The notes: generated by a model not told the origin, from the letters alone. Positions 18,423 through 28,000 are shown, counted from the first letter of the stretch. The stretch is 57,168 bases of DNA from an uncultured Acetatifactor sp. (GCA_934402375.1 CAKRUB010000016.1:1-57168); one strand, 5' to 3'. Numbers and translations are program-made.

Positions 18423-19845
18423 GGAGTTCCTTCAACAGCTTATTCACACTTGCGGGATCGGCTTTCCCTTTCATCGCCTTCATCGTCTGGCCGACAAGGA
18501 AGCCGATCGCTCTGTCTTTACCGTTCCGGTAATCCTCCACAGACTGCGGGTTCGCCGCTATAACCTCCTCCACCGTCTTTCGGAGTGCACCCTCGTCGCT
18601 CACCATCTTAAGCCCCTTTTCCTCCACATAGGCTTCCGGGTCAACATCTTCCGTAAACATTGCCTCAAAGACCTCCTTCGCCACCGTGGAGTTGATCGCC
18701 CTGCTGTCCGTCAGTGCAATCAGCTTCGCAAGATGAGCCGGAGAGAAGGTGATGTCCTCGGGATCAAGCTCCCTCTCCTTCAATATCCGCAGCGTTTCCA
18801 CCATCAGCCAGTTGGAGACCTTTTTCGGCTGTGCGCCCAGCGCAACCGTGCTCTCGAAGATGTCCGCCATATGCTTTGAGCCGGTGATGATCTCGATGTC
18901 ATAATCCGGCAGATCGAAGGTCTCTCTGTAACGCTTCATCTTCTCCGTCCGGAATTCAGGCTGCCTGCCTCTGATCTCCTCGAGGAATTCATCGCTGATG
19001 CTGATCGGCGTCAGATCGGGATCAGGGAAGTAGCGGTAATCCTGCGCATCCTCCTTTGAACGCATCGCATAGGACGTCTCCTTCGCATCATCCCAGCGTC
19101 TTGTCTCCTGAACAACCTTCTCCCCTGCCTCCAGCAGATCGATCTGGCGGTTTCTCTCGCCCTCTATCGCCCTCGCAATCGAGCGGAAGGAATTCAGGTT
19201 CTTCATCTCCGTTCTGGTTCCGAAGACTTCAGTGCCTACCTCGCGCACGGACAGGTTGACATCCGCCCTCATGGAGCCCTCCTGCAGCTTGCAGTCGCTC
19301 GCCCCGAGGTATTGGATGATGAGCCGCAGCTTCTCCAGATAAGCGATGACCTCCTCCGCACTTCTCATGTCCGGCTCCGACACAATTTCGATCAGGGGCA
19401 CACCCGAGCGGTTGTAATCCACAAGCGTGCAGTCCTCCCACTCATCATGGATGAGCTTTCCGGCATCCTCCTCCATATGAATCTCGTGGATACCGATCTT
19501 CTTCGCTCCCTGCTCTGTCTCGATCTCCACATATCCGTTTCGGCAGATCGGCAGATAGAGCTGCGATATCTGGTAATTCTGCGGGTTGTCGGGATAAAAA
19601 TAGTTCTTACGGTCAAATTTGCAGTAACGCGTGATCGCGCAGTTCGTCGCAAGTCCGACGGCGACGGCATGCTCCAGAACTCTCTTGTTCAGCACAGGAA
19701 GGGAACCGGGCATTCCGGTACACACCGGACAGGTGTGGGAGTTAGGTCTCCCACCGAACGCAGTGGAACAGCCGCAGAATATCTTCGTCTTTGTCGCAAG
19801 CTCCACATGTACCTCCAGACCGATGACGGTTTCGTATTCTTTCAT
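18400..19845 (-). CDS. gatB: Asp-tRNA(Asn)/Glu-tRNA(Gln) amidotransferase subunit B
   Basis: About 481 residues. It binds the mischarged tRNA and phosphorylates the acyl group in GatCAB. KIFCGCSTAFGGRPNSHTCPVC provides the zinc cysteines (CxC and CxxC). MEEDAGKLIHDE and VDYNRSGVPLIEIVSEPD are the kinase-centre motifs, and the YqeY-like tail domain is intact (KAMKGKADPASVNKLL). The ATG at 19845 shares one base with the gatA stop (TGATG) and has GGAGGAG upstream, so it is translationally coupled. It is the last gene of the T-box-controlled aspS-gatCAB operon. Confidence 0.97.
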   Translation of the reverse strand: MKEYETVIGLEVHVELATKTKIFCGCSTAFGGRPNSHTCPVCTGMPGSLPVLNKRVLEHAVAVGLATNCAITRYCKFDRKNYFYPDNPQNYQISQLYLPICRNGYVEIETEQGAKKIGIHEIHMEEDAGKLIHDEWEDCTLVDYNRSGVPLIEIVSEPDMRSAEEVIAYLEKLRLIIQYLGASDCKLQEGSMRADVNLSVREVGTEVFGTRTEMKNLNSFRSIARAIEGERNRQIDLLEAGEKVVQETRRWDDAKETSYAMRSKEDAQDYRYFPDPDLTPISISDEFLEEIRGRQPEFRTEKMKRYRETFDLPDYDIEIITGSKHMADIFESTVALGAQPKKVSNWLMVETLRILKERELDPEDITFSPAHLAKLIALTDSRAINSTVAKEVFEAMFTEDVDPEAYVEEKGLKMVSDEGALRKTVEEVIAANPQSVEDYRNGKDRAIGFLVGQTMKAMKGKADPASVNKLLKELLTASENQ

Positions 19846-21302
19846 CACTGCTCCTCCTTCCTCAACTGTTCATAGGTGTATGCAATGCGGATCAGCTTCT
19901 CTTCCTGAAAGCAGTCACCGATGAGCTGAAGCCCGATCGGCAATCCCGCTGCATCGCTTCCGCAGGGAACGCTGATGCCCGGCAGTCCCGCAAGGTTTAC
20001 GGAAATGGTATAGATGTCACCGAGATACATCTTCATCGGGTCGGTCAGGCTCTCCCCCAGCTTTGGCGCCGTTGTCGGCGCAACCGGACCTAGGATACAG
20101 TCATATTTTGCAAATGCCTCGTCGAACGCCTTCTTGATCATCGCCTTGACCTTGAGCGCTTTCAGGTAATAGGCGTCATAGTAACCGGAGCTTAAGACAA
20201 AGCTGCCCAGCATAATGCGGCGCTTGACCTCCGCCCCAAAGCCCTCGGAACGGGTCTTCTTATACATCTTGTGCAGCCCCTCCGCCGCGCCGACCCTGAG
20301 ACCGTATTTGATCCCGTCAAAGCGCTCCAGATTCGAGCTTGCCTCCGCTGCAGCGATGGTATAGTAGGTAGGAATGGCGTACTCCACAAGGCTTAAGTCA
20401 AATTCCTCCACCACAGCGCCGTTTGCCTCCAGAAGCTTAGCGGCACTTCTGACGGCTGCTGCCACCTCCGGGTTCAGTCCCTCCGTGAAGTAATCTCTCG
20501 GAATGCCAATGCGCATTCCCTGCACATCCTTTACCAGTGCATCCGTAAAGTGCGTGTCCTCCCTTTTCAGGGATGTGGAATCCTTTTCGTCATGTGATGC
20601 GATCGCCTCGAGAACCGTCGCGCAGTCCTCAACCGTTTTCGCCAGCGGCCCGATCTGATCCAGCGAGGAGCCGTAGGCAATCAGCCCGTAACGTGAGACG
20701 GTTCCGTAGGTCGGCTTCATGCCCACAACGCCGCAGTAGGATGCCGGCTGCCGGATAGAACCGCCGGTATCGGAGCCAAGTGCGAAAAAGCATTCCTCCG
20801 CCGCCACCGCCGCTGCCGAACCGCCGGAGGAACCGCCCGGTACATGCTCCGGGTCACGGGGATTTTTCGTCGCCCCATAGGCAGAGGTCTCCGTCGTGGA
20901 GCCCATCGCAAATTCATCCATGTTCGTCTTGCCGATCAGCACCGCTCCCGCCTGCTCCAGCCGCAGAACCGCCTCCGCGCTGAAGGTCGGAATAAAGTTT
21001 CCCAGAATTTTCGAGGAGCAGGTTGTCAGCATCCCTTCCGTGCACATATTGTCCTTGATTGCAACGGGAACCCCCGCGAGGGGACCGGTCAGCTCCCCCG
21101 CCTCGATTTTCGCCTGAACCTCCGCCGCCCTTTGCAGCGCGCCCTCTCTGTCGATCGTCACATAGCAGTTGTACGCAGGCTCTGTCTTCTCTATCTGTTC
21201 AAGCACAGCCTCCATCGCCTCAGTCGCCGTCGTTTTCCCGCTCCTGATCGCCCTCGAAAGCTCCACCGCGCTCAATCCTAAAAGCTCTGTCTTCTCCATC
21301 AT
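19845..21302 (-). CDS. gatA: Asp-tRNA(Asn)/Glu-tRNA(Gln) amidotransferase subunit A
   Basis: This 485-residue amidase-signature subunit releases ammonia from glutamine. The Ser-cisSer-Lys machinery is visible: the lysine in VPVAIKDNMCTEG, the GGSSGGSAAAVAA loop and the nucleophile in GSDTGGSIRQPASYCG. Length is normal for GatA. It starts at an ATG-ATG pair at 21302 after GAGGCTGAAACGG and sits 14 bp behind gatC. Ammonia would be channelled to GatB to amidate Asp-tRNA(Asn) and possibly Glu-tRNA(Gln). Confidence 0.97.
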   Translation of the reverse strand: MMEKTELLGLSAVELSRAIRSGKTTATEAMEAVLEQIEKTEPAYNCYVTIDREGALQRAAEVQAKIEAGELTGPLAGVPVAIKDNMCTEGMLTTCSSKILGNFIPTFSAEAVLRLEQAGAVLIGKTNMDEFAMGSTTETSAYGATKNPRDPEHVPGGSSGGSAAAVAAEECFFALGSDTGGSIRQPASYCGVVGMKPTYGTVSRYGLIAYGSSLDQIGPLAKTVEDCATVLEAIASHDEKDSTSLKREDTHFTDALVKDVQGMRIGIPRDYFTEGLNPEVAAAVRSAAKLLEANGAVVEEFDLSLVEYAIPTYYTIAAAEASSNLERFDGIKYGLRVGAAEGLHKMYKKTRSEGFGAEVKRRIMLGSFVLSSGYYDAYYLKALKVKAMIKKAFDEAFAKYDCILGPVAPTTAPKLGESLTDPMKMYLGDIYTISVNLAGLPGISVPCGSDAAGLPIGLQLIGDCFQEEKLIRIAYTYEQLRKEEQ

Positions 21303-21316
21303 CCGTTTCAGCCTCC

Positions 21317-21610
21317 TCAGTCAAAGGTTCGGGGAACGACAAACATATTGTCTTTCTCCTCCGGTGCATTCTGCAAGGTCTTCGCACTTTCATCCCCATT
21401 TATGACAACATCCTCGCGGAACACATTCTGCACCGGGAAAATGTGTGACATGGGTTCCACACCCGCCGTGTCCAGCTCATTCAGCTTGTCAATGTAGTCC
21501 AGCATCCTTCCCATATCCTTCTTGGCAGCCTCCCTCTCGTCCTCCGAGAGCTCCAGTTTTGCAAGAATGCCGACATACTCTATCGTCTCGTCAGTGATTA
21601 TATTTGCCAT
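21317..21610 (-). CDS. gatC: Asp-tRNA(Asn)/Glu-tRNA(Gln) amidotransferase subunit C
   Basis: This 97-residue GatC belt subunit stabilises the GatA-GatB complex. It opens with the standard helix (ITDETIEYVGILAKLELSEDE) and carries VEPMSHIFPVQNVFREDVV, the segment that wraps GatA, followed by an acidic NAPEEKDNMFVVPRTFD tail. The ATG follows AAGGGGATGG. It lies 17 bp after aspS, so the order is aspS-gatC-gatA-gatB. Confidence 0.96.
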   Translation of the reverse strand: MANIITDETIEYVGILAKLELSEDEREAAKKDMGRMLDYIDKLNELDTAGVEPMSHIFPVQNVFREDVVINGDESAKTLQNAPEEKDNMFVVPRTFD

Positions 21611-21627
21611 CGAAGCCCATCCCCTTT

Positions 21628-23373
21628 CTAATCTCTAACCTTGATGTGTACCTCACGTAGCTGTTGCTCCGTCACTTCGTTCGGCGCTCCGCACATCAGA
21701 TCCTGCGCGGAACCGCTCATCGGGAAGGCAATTACCTCTCTGATATTCTCCTCCCCGCGAAGCAGCATCAGCATACGATCCACACCGGGAGCCATACCCG
21801 CGTGAGGCGGTGCTCCGAACTGGAACGCCTGATAGAGCGCCCCGAACTTCGCTTTCAGCGTCTCCTCGTCGTAGCCAGCCAGTGCGAACGCCTTGACCAT
21901 AATGCCGAGATCATGGTTGCGGACAGCGCCGGAGGACAGCTCAATGCCGTTGCAGACGATGTCGTACTGATAGGCAAGAATGTCCAGCGGGTTCTGGGTT
22001 TCCAGCGCCTCAAGCCCGCCCTGCGGCATGGAGAAGGGATTGTGGGTAAACCCGAGCTGCTTCGTCTCCGGGTCAAGCTCATACATCGGAAAGTCATTGA
22101 CATAGCAGAAGCGGAACGCATTCTTTTCCGTCAGCCCGAGCTTTTCACCCAGCTCATTCCGTATCTTTCCGGCGTAGTAGCACGCCTTATCCTCCTTGTC
22201 GGCAATGAAGAAAATCGTGTCTCCCGTCTCAAGTCCCGCCAGCTCGCGCAGCTCCGGCTTCAACTCCTCCGGGATGAACTTATCAATAGGCCCCTTGTAG
22301 GAGAGATCCTCCGCAACCTCCAGATAACCGAGACCGCCCATTCCTAGTCCGGTGGCGAAGGAAAGCAGCTTTTCATGGAAGCCTTTGCTCATCTCCGCAT
22401 GTACCTTGATTGCGCGGACACATCTTCCCACAAACGGCCGGAAGGTGCATTTCTGGAAGAAATCGGTGAGATCCATGATCCGGAGCGGATTGCGGAGATC
22501 GGGCTTATCGCAGCCGAACTCCAGCATCGCCTGTCGGTAGCTGATCACGGGATACGGCGCCTGCGTCACCTCCGCGCCCTCCGGTGCAAACTTTGCGAAT
22601 GTAGCGGAAAGAACCTCCTCGCCAACCCGGAATACATCCTCCTGTGTCGCAAAGCTCATCTCGAAATCGAGCTGATAAAACTCTCCGGGAGAACGGTCTG
22701 CTCTCGCGTCCTCGTCGCGGAAGCAGGGTGCGATCTGGAAATACTTATCGATGCCGGATGCCATCAGCAGCTGCTTATACTGCTGGGGTGCCTGCGGCAG
22801 TGCATAAAATTTGCCCTTATACTTTCTGGACGGTACAATATAATCTCGCGCGCCCTCCGGTGAGGATGCACAGAGAATCGGTGTCTGAATCTCGACAAAG
22901 CCGAGCTCTGTCATCTTCTGTCTCAGGAATGCAATGACCTGTGAGCGGAAGAGAATATTGTCACGCACCTTCGCGTTCCTCAGGTCGAGATAGCGGTACT
23001 TGAGTCTTATATCCTCCCTTGTCTCCTTCGAGGTCATGATCTCAAAGGGAAGCTGCTGGTATACTTTTCCAAGAATTGTGATTTCCTGTGCCTCAAGCTC
23101 GATCGTTCCCGTGGGAATCTTAGGGTTGTAGGTCTCCTCATCGCGCTTTTCCACCGGTCCCTGTATTGTCACGCAGGTTTCCTTTGTAAGTCCCGCGAGC
23201 AGCCCCTCCCTGCGGATAACGACCTGCAGGACGCCGTACATATCTCTGAGATCCAGAAAGGATACTCCCCCGTGATCGCGGATATTTTCAATCCATCCCG
23301 CAACGCGCAGCGTCTGACCGATATGCTGTTCACCGATCTCTTTTACCGTAATGTCTCTGAAACAGTTTTTCAT
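21628..23373 (-). CDS. aspS: Aspartyl-tRNA synthetase, bacterial type, probably non-discriminating
   Basis: This 581-residue class II synthetase has an N-terminal OB anticodon-binding domain, motif 1/2 (CFRDEDARADRSPGEFYQLD), the bacterial GAD insertion (about 290-410) and a motif 3 region (GAPPHAGMAPGVDRMLMLL). His34 (RDHGGVSFLDLRD) occupies the position where discriminating E. coli AspRS has Leu. From memory, His here accompanies enzymes that also charge tRNA(Asn). The second reported site, in KRDEETYNPK, does not show the Gly I remember from such enzymes, so the call is tentative. Operon linkage with gatCAB supports Asp-tRNA(Asn) production. The operon is led by a T-box. Confidence 0.95.
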   Translation of the reverse strand: MKNCFRDITVKEIGEQHIGQTLRVAGWIENIRDHGGVSFLDLRDMYGVLQVVIRREGLLAGLTKETCVTIQGPVEKRDEETYNPKIPTGTIELEAQEITILGKVYQQLPFEIMTSKETREDIRLKYRYLDLRNAKVRDNILFRSQVIAFLRQKMTELGFVEIQTPILCASSPEGARDYIVPSRKYKGKFYALPQAPQQYKQLLMASGIDKYFQIAPCFRDEDARADRSPGEFYQLDFEMSFATQEDVFRVGEEVLSATFAKFAPEGAEVTQAPYPVISYRQAMLEFGCDKPDLRNPLRIMDLTDFFQKCTFRPFVGRCVRAIKVHAEMSKGFHEKLLSFATGLGMGGLGYLEVAEDLSYKGPIDKFIPEELKPELRELAGLETGDTIFFIADKEDKACYYAGKIRNELGEKLGLTEKNAFRFCYVNDFPMYELDPETKQLGFTHNPFSMPQGGLEALETQNPLDILAYQYDIVCNGIELSSGAVRNHDLGIMVKAFALAGYDEETLKAKFGALYQAFQFGAPPHAGMAPGVDRMLMLLRGEENIREVIAFPMSGSAQDLMCGAPNEVTEQQLREVHIKVRD

Positions 23374-23441
23374 TTTCCTTCCATTTCCTTTCCCTCACCC
23401 TTAAGGTGGAATGCGCATCCCCGGCCGTCTGTTTCTGCAAT

Positions 23442-23735
23442 AAAAAACGCCCCGGGGACACAGTTGTCTGCATCCCGGGACGAATAATGAACGCTGGTCA
23501 CGTCATATCCGCGGTACCACCCGCATTGACTGCCGTACCTTCCAACAAAGGTATTTCCCGGCAAATCCACTCTTGTACTTAACGCGCACACACGTCTTGC
23601 CCTAATAAGAATTTCCGTTCAGACAAGCTGCTCCGGAGCGTTCCCTGTATCGGCTTTCGCTGACAGCGCTTTCAGTCGGTGACGCCGTCTTCCTGTCGTT
23701 TCCCCCGATAAGAGTCTCCTTCATGGCATTTCCTA
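23442..23735 (-). promoter_or_regulatory. T-box riboswitch leader of aspS-gatCAB
   Basis: The minus-strand leader carries the invariant T-box core GGGTGGTACCGCG (about 23508-23522), preceded by the AAGAGTGG-type element. It is followed by a terminator, CGTCCCGGG pairing with CCCCGGGGCG, and a T6 run (23442-23482). An upstream helix TATCGG/CCGATA encloses about 50 nt and probably forms a rather short Stem I. Uncharged tRNA binding would favour the antiterminator and operon expression. I could not place the specifier codon with confidence: GAU lies within the CCGATA arm and AAC occurs just after it (GGGAACG). Whether tRNA(Asp) or tRNA(Asn) is sensed is therefore open. Confidence 0.93.
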
Positions 23736-23749
23736 TAAACTTGCTAGTA

Positions 23750-23778
23750 ATATTAGCACACTCTTTAACACTTTGCAA
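23750..23778 (-). promoter_or_regulatory. Promoter of the T-box/aspS operon
   Basis: Minus-strand TTGCAA (23773-23778) and TAATAT (23750-23755) are 17 bp apart, immediately ahead of the T-box leader. Confidence 0.6.
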
Positions 23779-23810
23779 TACTGAATTTTGCTTTTTTTAG
23801 AGGCAATTTT

Positions 23811-25025
23811 TTACAGGCTTTTTATCCTGTCCACGGCTTCCACCGTATTCTCATAGCTTCCGAATGCCGTCAGGCGGAAATAGGTCTCACCGCTCGGGCC
23901 GAAGCCTGATCCGGGCGTTCCGACAACGTTCACCTTCTCCAGCAGATAGTCAAAGAACTCCCAGCTTGTCATGCCGTCGGGCGCCTTCAGCCAGATGTAG
24001 GGCGCATTGACGCCGCCGGACACGGTGTAACCCGCCTCCTTCAAGCCGTTGTAGATATAGTGCGCATTGTTCATGTAATAGGCAACCTGCTCCTTCAGCT
24101 GGCGCTTGCCCTCCTCGGAATAGACCGCCTCTCCGGCGCGCTGTACAATATAGGGCGCTCCGTTATACTTCGTTCCATGTCTTCTCGCCCAGAGGGAGTG
24201 GAGCGAAACCTCTCCACACTTCAGTTCCTTCGGGATCACGGTAAAACCGAGACGCACACCGGTAAAGCCTGCGTTCTTCGAGAAGGAACGAAGCTCGATT
24301 GCGCAGGTTCTCGCGCCCTCACACTCGTAGATGCTGTGCGGGACATCCGCCTCGGAGATATATGCCTCGTAGGCGGCATCATAGATAATGACAGCGCCTA
24401 CCCTGTTCGCATAGTCCACCCATTCCTGCAGCTGTGTCTTTGTAATCGTGGCGCCGGTAGGGTTATTCGGGAAGCACAGATAGATCAGGTCAGGTGTCTC
24501 CTTCGGCAGCTCCGGTGCGAAGCCGTTTTCCGCCGTACACGGCATATAGATGACATCGCTCCATGTCTCTTTCACCTTGTCATAGGTTCCGGTTCTGCCC
24601 GCCATGACGTTGGAATCCACATACACGGGATAGACAGGGTCGCAGACAGCAATTTTATTGTCAAGGCTGAATATCTCCTGAATATTGCTGGAATCGCATT
24701 TTGCGCCGTCGGAGACAAAAATCTCATCCGCGGAAATATCGCAGCCGCGCGCCTTGTAATCATTCTCCGCAATGGCATTTCTAAGGAACTCATAACCGAG
24801 ATCCGGCGCATAGCCGTGGAAGGTCTCGGCATGTCCCATCTCGTCCACCGCCTTGTGCAGCGCCTCAATGATCGTCGGGGCAAGCGGCTGTGTGACGTCT
24901 CCGATTCCGAGACGTATGATCTTCTTGTCAGGATGTGCCGCGCTGTAGGCGCTGACCTTTTTGCCAATCGTCGAGAAAAGATAGCTTCCCGGCAGTTTCA
25001 GATAATTTTCATTTACTCGAAACAT
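23811..25025 (-). CDS. dapL: LL-diaminopimelate aminotransferase
   Basis: This 404-residue PLP enzyme converts tetrahydrodipicolinate directly to LL-diaminopimelate, bypassing the acylated intermediates of lysine and peptidoglycan synthesis. It starts [17 protein letters not shown], has the [11 protein letters not shown] substrate region and [11 protein letters not shown], and the PLP lysine in [17 protein letters not shown]. The ATG at 25025 follows AAAGGGG; an upstream non-ATG start 17 codons earlier lacks a ribosome site. It is followed upstream on the same strand by dapF, which supplies the next step, so the pair forms a DapL-variant pathway module. Confidence 0.96.
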   Translation of the reverse strand: MFRVNENYLKLPGSYLFSTIGKKVSAYSAAHPDKKIIRLGIGDVTQPLAPTIIEALHKAVDEMGHAETFHGYAPDLGYEFLRNAIAENDYKARGCDISADEIFVSDGAKCDSSNIQEIFSLDNKIAVCDPVYPVYVDSNVMAGRTGTYDKVKETWSDVIYMPCTAENGFAPELPKETPDLIYLCFPNNPTGATITKTQLQEWVDYANRVGAVIIYDAAYEAYISEADVPHSIYECEGARTCAIELRSFSKNAGFTGVRLGFTVIPKELKCGEVSLHSLWARRHGTKYNGAPYIVQRAGEAVYSEEGKRQLKEQVAYYMNNAHYIYNGLKEAGYTVSGGVNAPYIWLKAPDGMTSWEFFDYLLEKVNVVGTPGSGFGPSGETYFRLTAFGSYENTVEAVDRIKSL

Positions 25026-25111
25026 AGTTTTCCCCTTTTCTGCGCACATTCTTTGCGCATAGCGAGTTTGTGTCAAGTGCGCGCAGACACAAATCTCGTG
25101 ATTGAAAAATT

Positions 25112-25987
25112 TTATTTTTCAATCTCTATCTCTCCTTCAAATACTGTAGTCGCAGGGCCTGTCATATAAACGACATTTTCCTCTCTGTCCCACTCAATGA
25201 TCAGTTCGCCGCCGAGCAGTTTAACCGTGATCCGATCATCGGTCAGTCCGTTCAGTACGCATGCCACCGCTGTCGCGCAGCAGCCGGTGCCACAGGCAAG
25301 GGTCTCCCCCGTTCCACGCTCCCACACTCTCATAAAGACATTCTGCCTGTCAAGAATCTCCACAAACTCCGTGTTCACGCGCTCCGGGAAACGGACATGG
25401 TTTTCAAACAAGGGACCAATCTGCTCCAGTTTCATGTCCGCCACGCCATCCGCAAAGACGACCGCATGGGGATTTCCCATGGAAACACAGGTCATCCGGT
25501 ACTCCCTATCCTCGACATAGATCGGCTCGTTAATGACATTCTCACCGTCCGCCAGCACCGGAATCCGGGACGGTTCCAGAATCGGGCTTCCCATATTGAC
25601 GCGGACTCTTGTCACAACGCCTCTGTCCGACGGGCTTTTTCTCTCCACAGTCAGCTCCAGATATTTTACGCTGCCAGCGCTGACGACACTAATTCTTTCA
25701 GAGTCGGTCAGTCCCTTATCATACACAAACTTGGCGACACAGCGGATGCCGTTCCCGCACATCTGCGCCCTCGTACCGTCCGCGTTGTACATCTCCATCT
25801 CGAAATCCGCTTCCTCTGACGGATTGATAAAGATCACACCATCTCCGCCGATGCCAAAATGTCTGTCGCTTAAGCTGCGCACGATTTCCGGCTTCTTCTC
25901 CTGCGGAACGTGCTCCGTGAAGCCGTTGACATATACATAGTCGTTTCCACAGCCCTGCATTTTCGTAAATTTCATGTTCATTACCAC
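25112..25987 (-). CDS. dapF: Diaminopimelate epimerase
   Basis: This protein, about 291 residues, racemises LL-DAP to meso-DAP using two cysteines, both present: [12 protein letters not shown] (about residues 76-87) and [14 protein letters not shown] (about 227-240). The N-terminal [11 protein letters not shown] motif is also typical. The start is GTG at 25987, which has the best spacing to AGGGG; an ATG two codons later is an alternative. It precedes dapL by 86 bp, in which no terminator with a clear T run is seen, so the two are probably cotranscribed. Confidence 0.96.
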   Translation of the reverse strand: MVMNMKFTKMQGCGNDYVYVNGFTEHVPQEKKPEIVRSLSDRHFGIGGDGVIFINPSEEADFEMEMYNADGTRAQMCGNGIRCVAKFVYDKGLTDSERISVVSAGSVKYLELTVERKSPSDRGVVTRVRVNMGSPILEPSRIPVLADGENVINEPIYVEDREYRMTCVSMGNPHAVVFADGVADMKLEQIGPLFENHVRFPERVNTEFVEILDRQNVFMRVWERGTGETLACGTGCCATAVACVLNGLTDDRITVKLLGGELIIEWDREENVVYMTGPATTVFEGEIEIEK

Positions 25988-25998
25988 ATCGTTCCCCT

Positions 25999-26547
25999 TT
26001 ACTGTTTCATCATGGACAGCACCATCATTGCCGTCTCAACCATATTTGTCCCGCTGTCCATGCTGCATTTCTGCAAATATCTGTGCGCTTCCTCCTCTGT
26101 CATATGGTTTCTGCCCATCAGAAGCTCCTTCGCCTCCTTGATGGCATTCTCCTCCTCCGCGCTCCGCACCTTCGGCTTTAAACGCGCCTTTCTCCTTCTG
26201 CGCTCGATTCCCTCCGTCATCATGCTGACCGTGTTGACAAGATCACCGACCTTCAACGGCATGGAAAGGCACATGATGCCGCTTCCGCCGCACTGGCTGA
26301 GCAGATGATCAGATGCCATGAGCAGCATCTCAAAGCCCGGGGGCAGACATTCGTGGAGTTCCGAGTAAACCATATCCATCAGCTTGTAGCTGCAGATGAC
26401 AATGCCGTCATTCAAGCCGTCCGCCTGGCTGATCGCCTGCGCCCCGGTCGTACAGATGGCAGTCACCTTGAAGCCGTTGCGCACAAGAACGTTTTTCATT
26501 CCCTTCGCGTCGTCCAGCTTTGGCAAAACTACAATAATACTCGTCAT
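25999..26547 (-). CDS. ANTAR-domain RNA-binding antitermination regulator
   Basis: This 182-residue regulator has a receiver-like N-terminal half that appears degenerate: it begins TSIIVVLPKLDDAKGMKNVL, and the usual phospho-Asp site is not clear (VICSY rather than a VLLD-type motif). The C-terminal ANTAR three-helix bundle (about 118-180) shows AIKEAKELLMGRNHMTEEEAHRYLQK. ANTAR proteins bind tandem hexaloop hairpins in nascent leaders and prevent termination. It follows glnA by 44 bp, and the glnA leader has a hairpin with an A1/G4 hexaloop overlapping a terminator, so glnA is the obvious target. Without a phosphorylatable Asp it may respond to a ligand or a partner protein instead. Confidence 0.9.
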   Translation of the reverse strand: MTSIIVVLPKLDDAKGMKNVLVRNGFKVTAICTTGAQAISQADGLNDGIVICSYKLMDMVYSELHECLPPGFEMLLMASDHLLSQCGGSGIMCLSMPLKVGDLVNTVSMMTEGIERRRRKARLKPKVRSAEEENAIKEAKELLMGRNHMTEEEAHRYLQKCSMDSGTNMVETAMMVLSMMKQ

Positions 26548-26591
26548 TTGTCCACCTCCTTATCCAAAGCTTTTTTGAATAAAGAGATGTC

Positions 26592-27923
26592 TTAATATCT
26601 ATAGAGATATTCTCCGATTTCCCACTCAGATACATGCGCACGGTACTTCTGCCATTCGTTTTCCTTGGCAGCAATATAATTATGTGCAATATGCTCCCCG
26701 AGAACGTCAAGGATCAGCGGATCCTTCTTCAGCTCCTCCACAGCCTCGATCAGGGTTCCCGGCAGATTCTCAATGCCGAGCGCCTTCCGCTCCGCCTCCG
26801 TCATGTTGTAGATATTGCAGTCCACGCTCTTTGGCGGCTCGATCCGCTTTTCGATTCCGTCCAGCCCGGCGCTCAGGCATACCGCAAGCGTCAGGTAAGG
26901 ATTTGCCGCGGAATCCGGGCTCCGCAGCTCGATTCTGGTTCCGGTTCCTCTCTCCGCCGGAATACGGATGAGCGGGCTTCTGTTTGTCGCGCTCCATGCA
27001 ATGTAGACCGGTGCAGCAAAGCCAGGCACAAGTCTCTTATAAGAATTTACAAGCGGGTTTGTCACGGCAGCCATTCCCTTGATATGCTTCATGATGCCGC
27101 CGATGAACCAGTACGCCTCCCTGCTGAGTCCGTTCGGATCGTTTTTGTCCTCGAAAATATTTTTTCCGTCCTTGAACAGGGACATATTGATATGCATCCC
27201 CGAACCATTGACACCATACTTCGGCTTCGGCATGAAGGTAGCGTGCAGTCCGTGGCGCTTTGCAATCGTGCGCACCGCCAGCTTAAAGGTCATGATATTG
27301 TCCGCCGTTGTAAGCGCTTCATCATACCGGAAGTCAATTTCATGCTGTGCGGGCGACATCTCGTGATGGGATGCCTCGATGATCAGTCCCATATCCTCCA
27401 GCGTCATGACAATATCACGCCTTGCATTCTCTCCCTCGTCAAGCGGTCCGATGTCAAAATAGCTCGCCTGCTCGCGCGTCTCCGTCGTTGGCATTGCATT
27501 CTCATCCGTGTTAAACAGGAAGAACTCGCATTCAGGCCCGACATCGAAGGTATATCCCAGCTCCTCCGCTTTTCGGATGGCGCGCTTCAATACCATTCGC
27601 GGGTCTCCGTCAAACGGAGTTCCGTCAGGGCGGTAAATGTCACAGATCATTCTCGCAACCTTGCCCTGCTGGGGTCTCCACGGGAAGATTTCCAGTGTAG
27701 AAAGATCTGGATACAGATACATGTCTGATTCCTCGATTCCCACAAAGCCGTCGATTGCAGAGCCGTCAAAGGTACACTTGTTGTCCAATGCCGTCTCCAG
27801 ATGGTTCGCTGTAATTGCAATATTTTTCAGATTGCCGAACATGTCGGTAAACTGTAGACGTATAAACTCCACGTCCTCTTCTTCCACAAGTCGTAAAATG
27901 TCCTCTCTCGAATAATTTCTCAT
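26592..27923 (-). CDS. glnA: Glutamine synthetase, type I
   Basis: This 443-residue GSI makes glutamine from glutamate, ammonia and ATP as a dodecamer. Diagnostic blocks are FDGSAIDGFVGIEESDMYLYPD, VNGSGMHINMSL with the active-site His, NPLVNSYKRLVPGFAAPVYIAWS and RIPAERGTGTRIELRSPD. Its length matches the short GSI-alpha (Bacillus-like) class that is not adenylylated, so control is expected through feedback and transcription. The gene is led by an attenuator-like region and followed by an ANTAR antiterminator gene on the same strand. The ATG has GGAGG upstream. Confidence 0.97.
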   Translation of the reverse strand: MRNYSREDILRLVEEEDVEFIRLQFTDMFGNLKNIAITANHLETALDNKCTFDGSAIDGFVGIEESDMYLYPDLSTLEIFPWRPQQGKVARMICDIYRPDGTPFDGDPRMVLKRAIRKAEELGYTFDVGPECEFFLFNTDENAMPTTETREQASYFDIGPLDEGENARRDIVMTLEDMGLIIEASHHEMSPAQHEIDFRYDEALTTADNIMTFKLAVRTIAKRHGLHATFMPKPKYGVNGSGMHINMSLFKDGKNIFEDKNDPNGLSREAYWFIGGIMKHIKGMAAVTNPLVNSYKRLVPGFAAPVYIAWSATNRSPLIRIPAERGTGTRIELRSPDSAANPYLTLAVCLSAGLDGIEKRIEPPKSVDCNIYNMTEAERKALGIENLPGTLIEAVEELKKDPLILDVLGEHIAHNYIAAKENEWQKYRAHVSEWEIGEYLYRY

Positions 27924-27950
27924 GGCGCGACCTCCATTTTCCCTTAACGT

Positions 27951-27994
27951 ATAAAAAATGGGCAGTCCTATCCCACATAGAACGCCCTTGTCCT
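27951..27994 (-). promoter_or_regulatory. glnA leader: ANTAR-like hexaloop hairpin overlapping a terminator
   Basis: On the minus strand AGGAC/GTTCT encloses the hexaloop AAGGGC (27979-27994), with A at loop position 1 and G at 4, as in ANTAR target hairpins. The GTTCTAT arm is reused by a terminator: GGGCGTTCTAT pairs with ATAGGACTGCCC, followed by a T run (27951-27987). The two folds are mutually exclusive, which is an antitermination design. A second upstream hexaloop hairpin, usual for the motif, is not evident because the mapped promoter puts the start site near 27994. Confidence 0.65.
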
Positions 27995-28000
27995 GAACAC

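Noticed and set aside
23640..23735. Assigning the T-box specifier as GAU or AAC
   Set aside because: Neither triplet falls in a loop with the expected neighbours in my hand folding, so no call is made.
25094..25124. TTGAAAAAT/ATTTTTCAA hairpin near the dapF stop as a terminator
   Set aside because: The stem is all A/T apart from one pair and lies partly in coding sequence; no GC-rich stem or following T run.
24060..25169. Plus-strand open frame of 369 codons
   Set aside because: Antisense to dapL, running on into the 3' end of dapF; no family features and no start signal.
26634..27728. Plus-strand open frame of 364 codons
   Set aside because: Antisense to glnA; the product has no recognisable motif and a biased composition.
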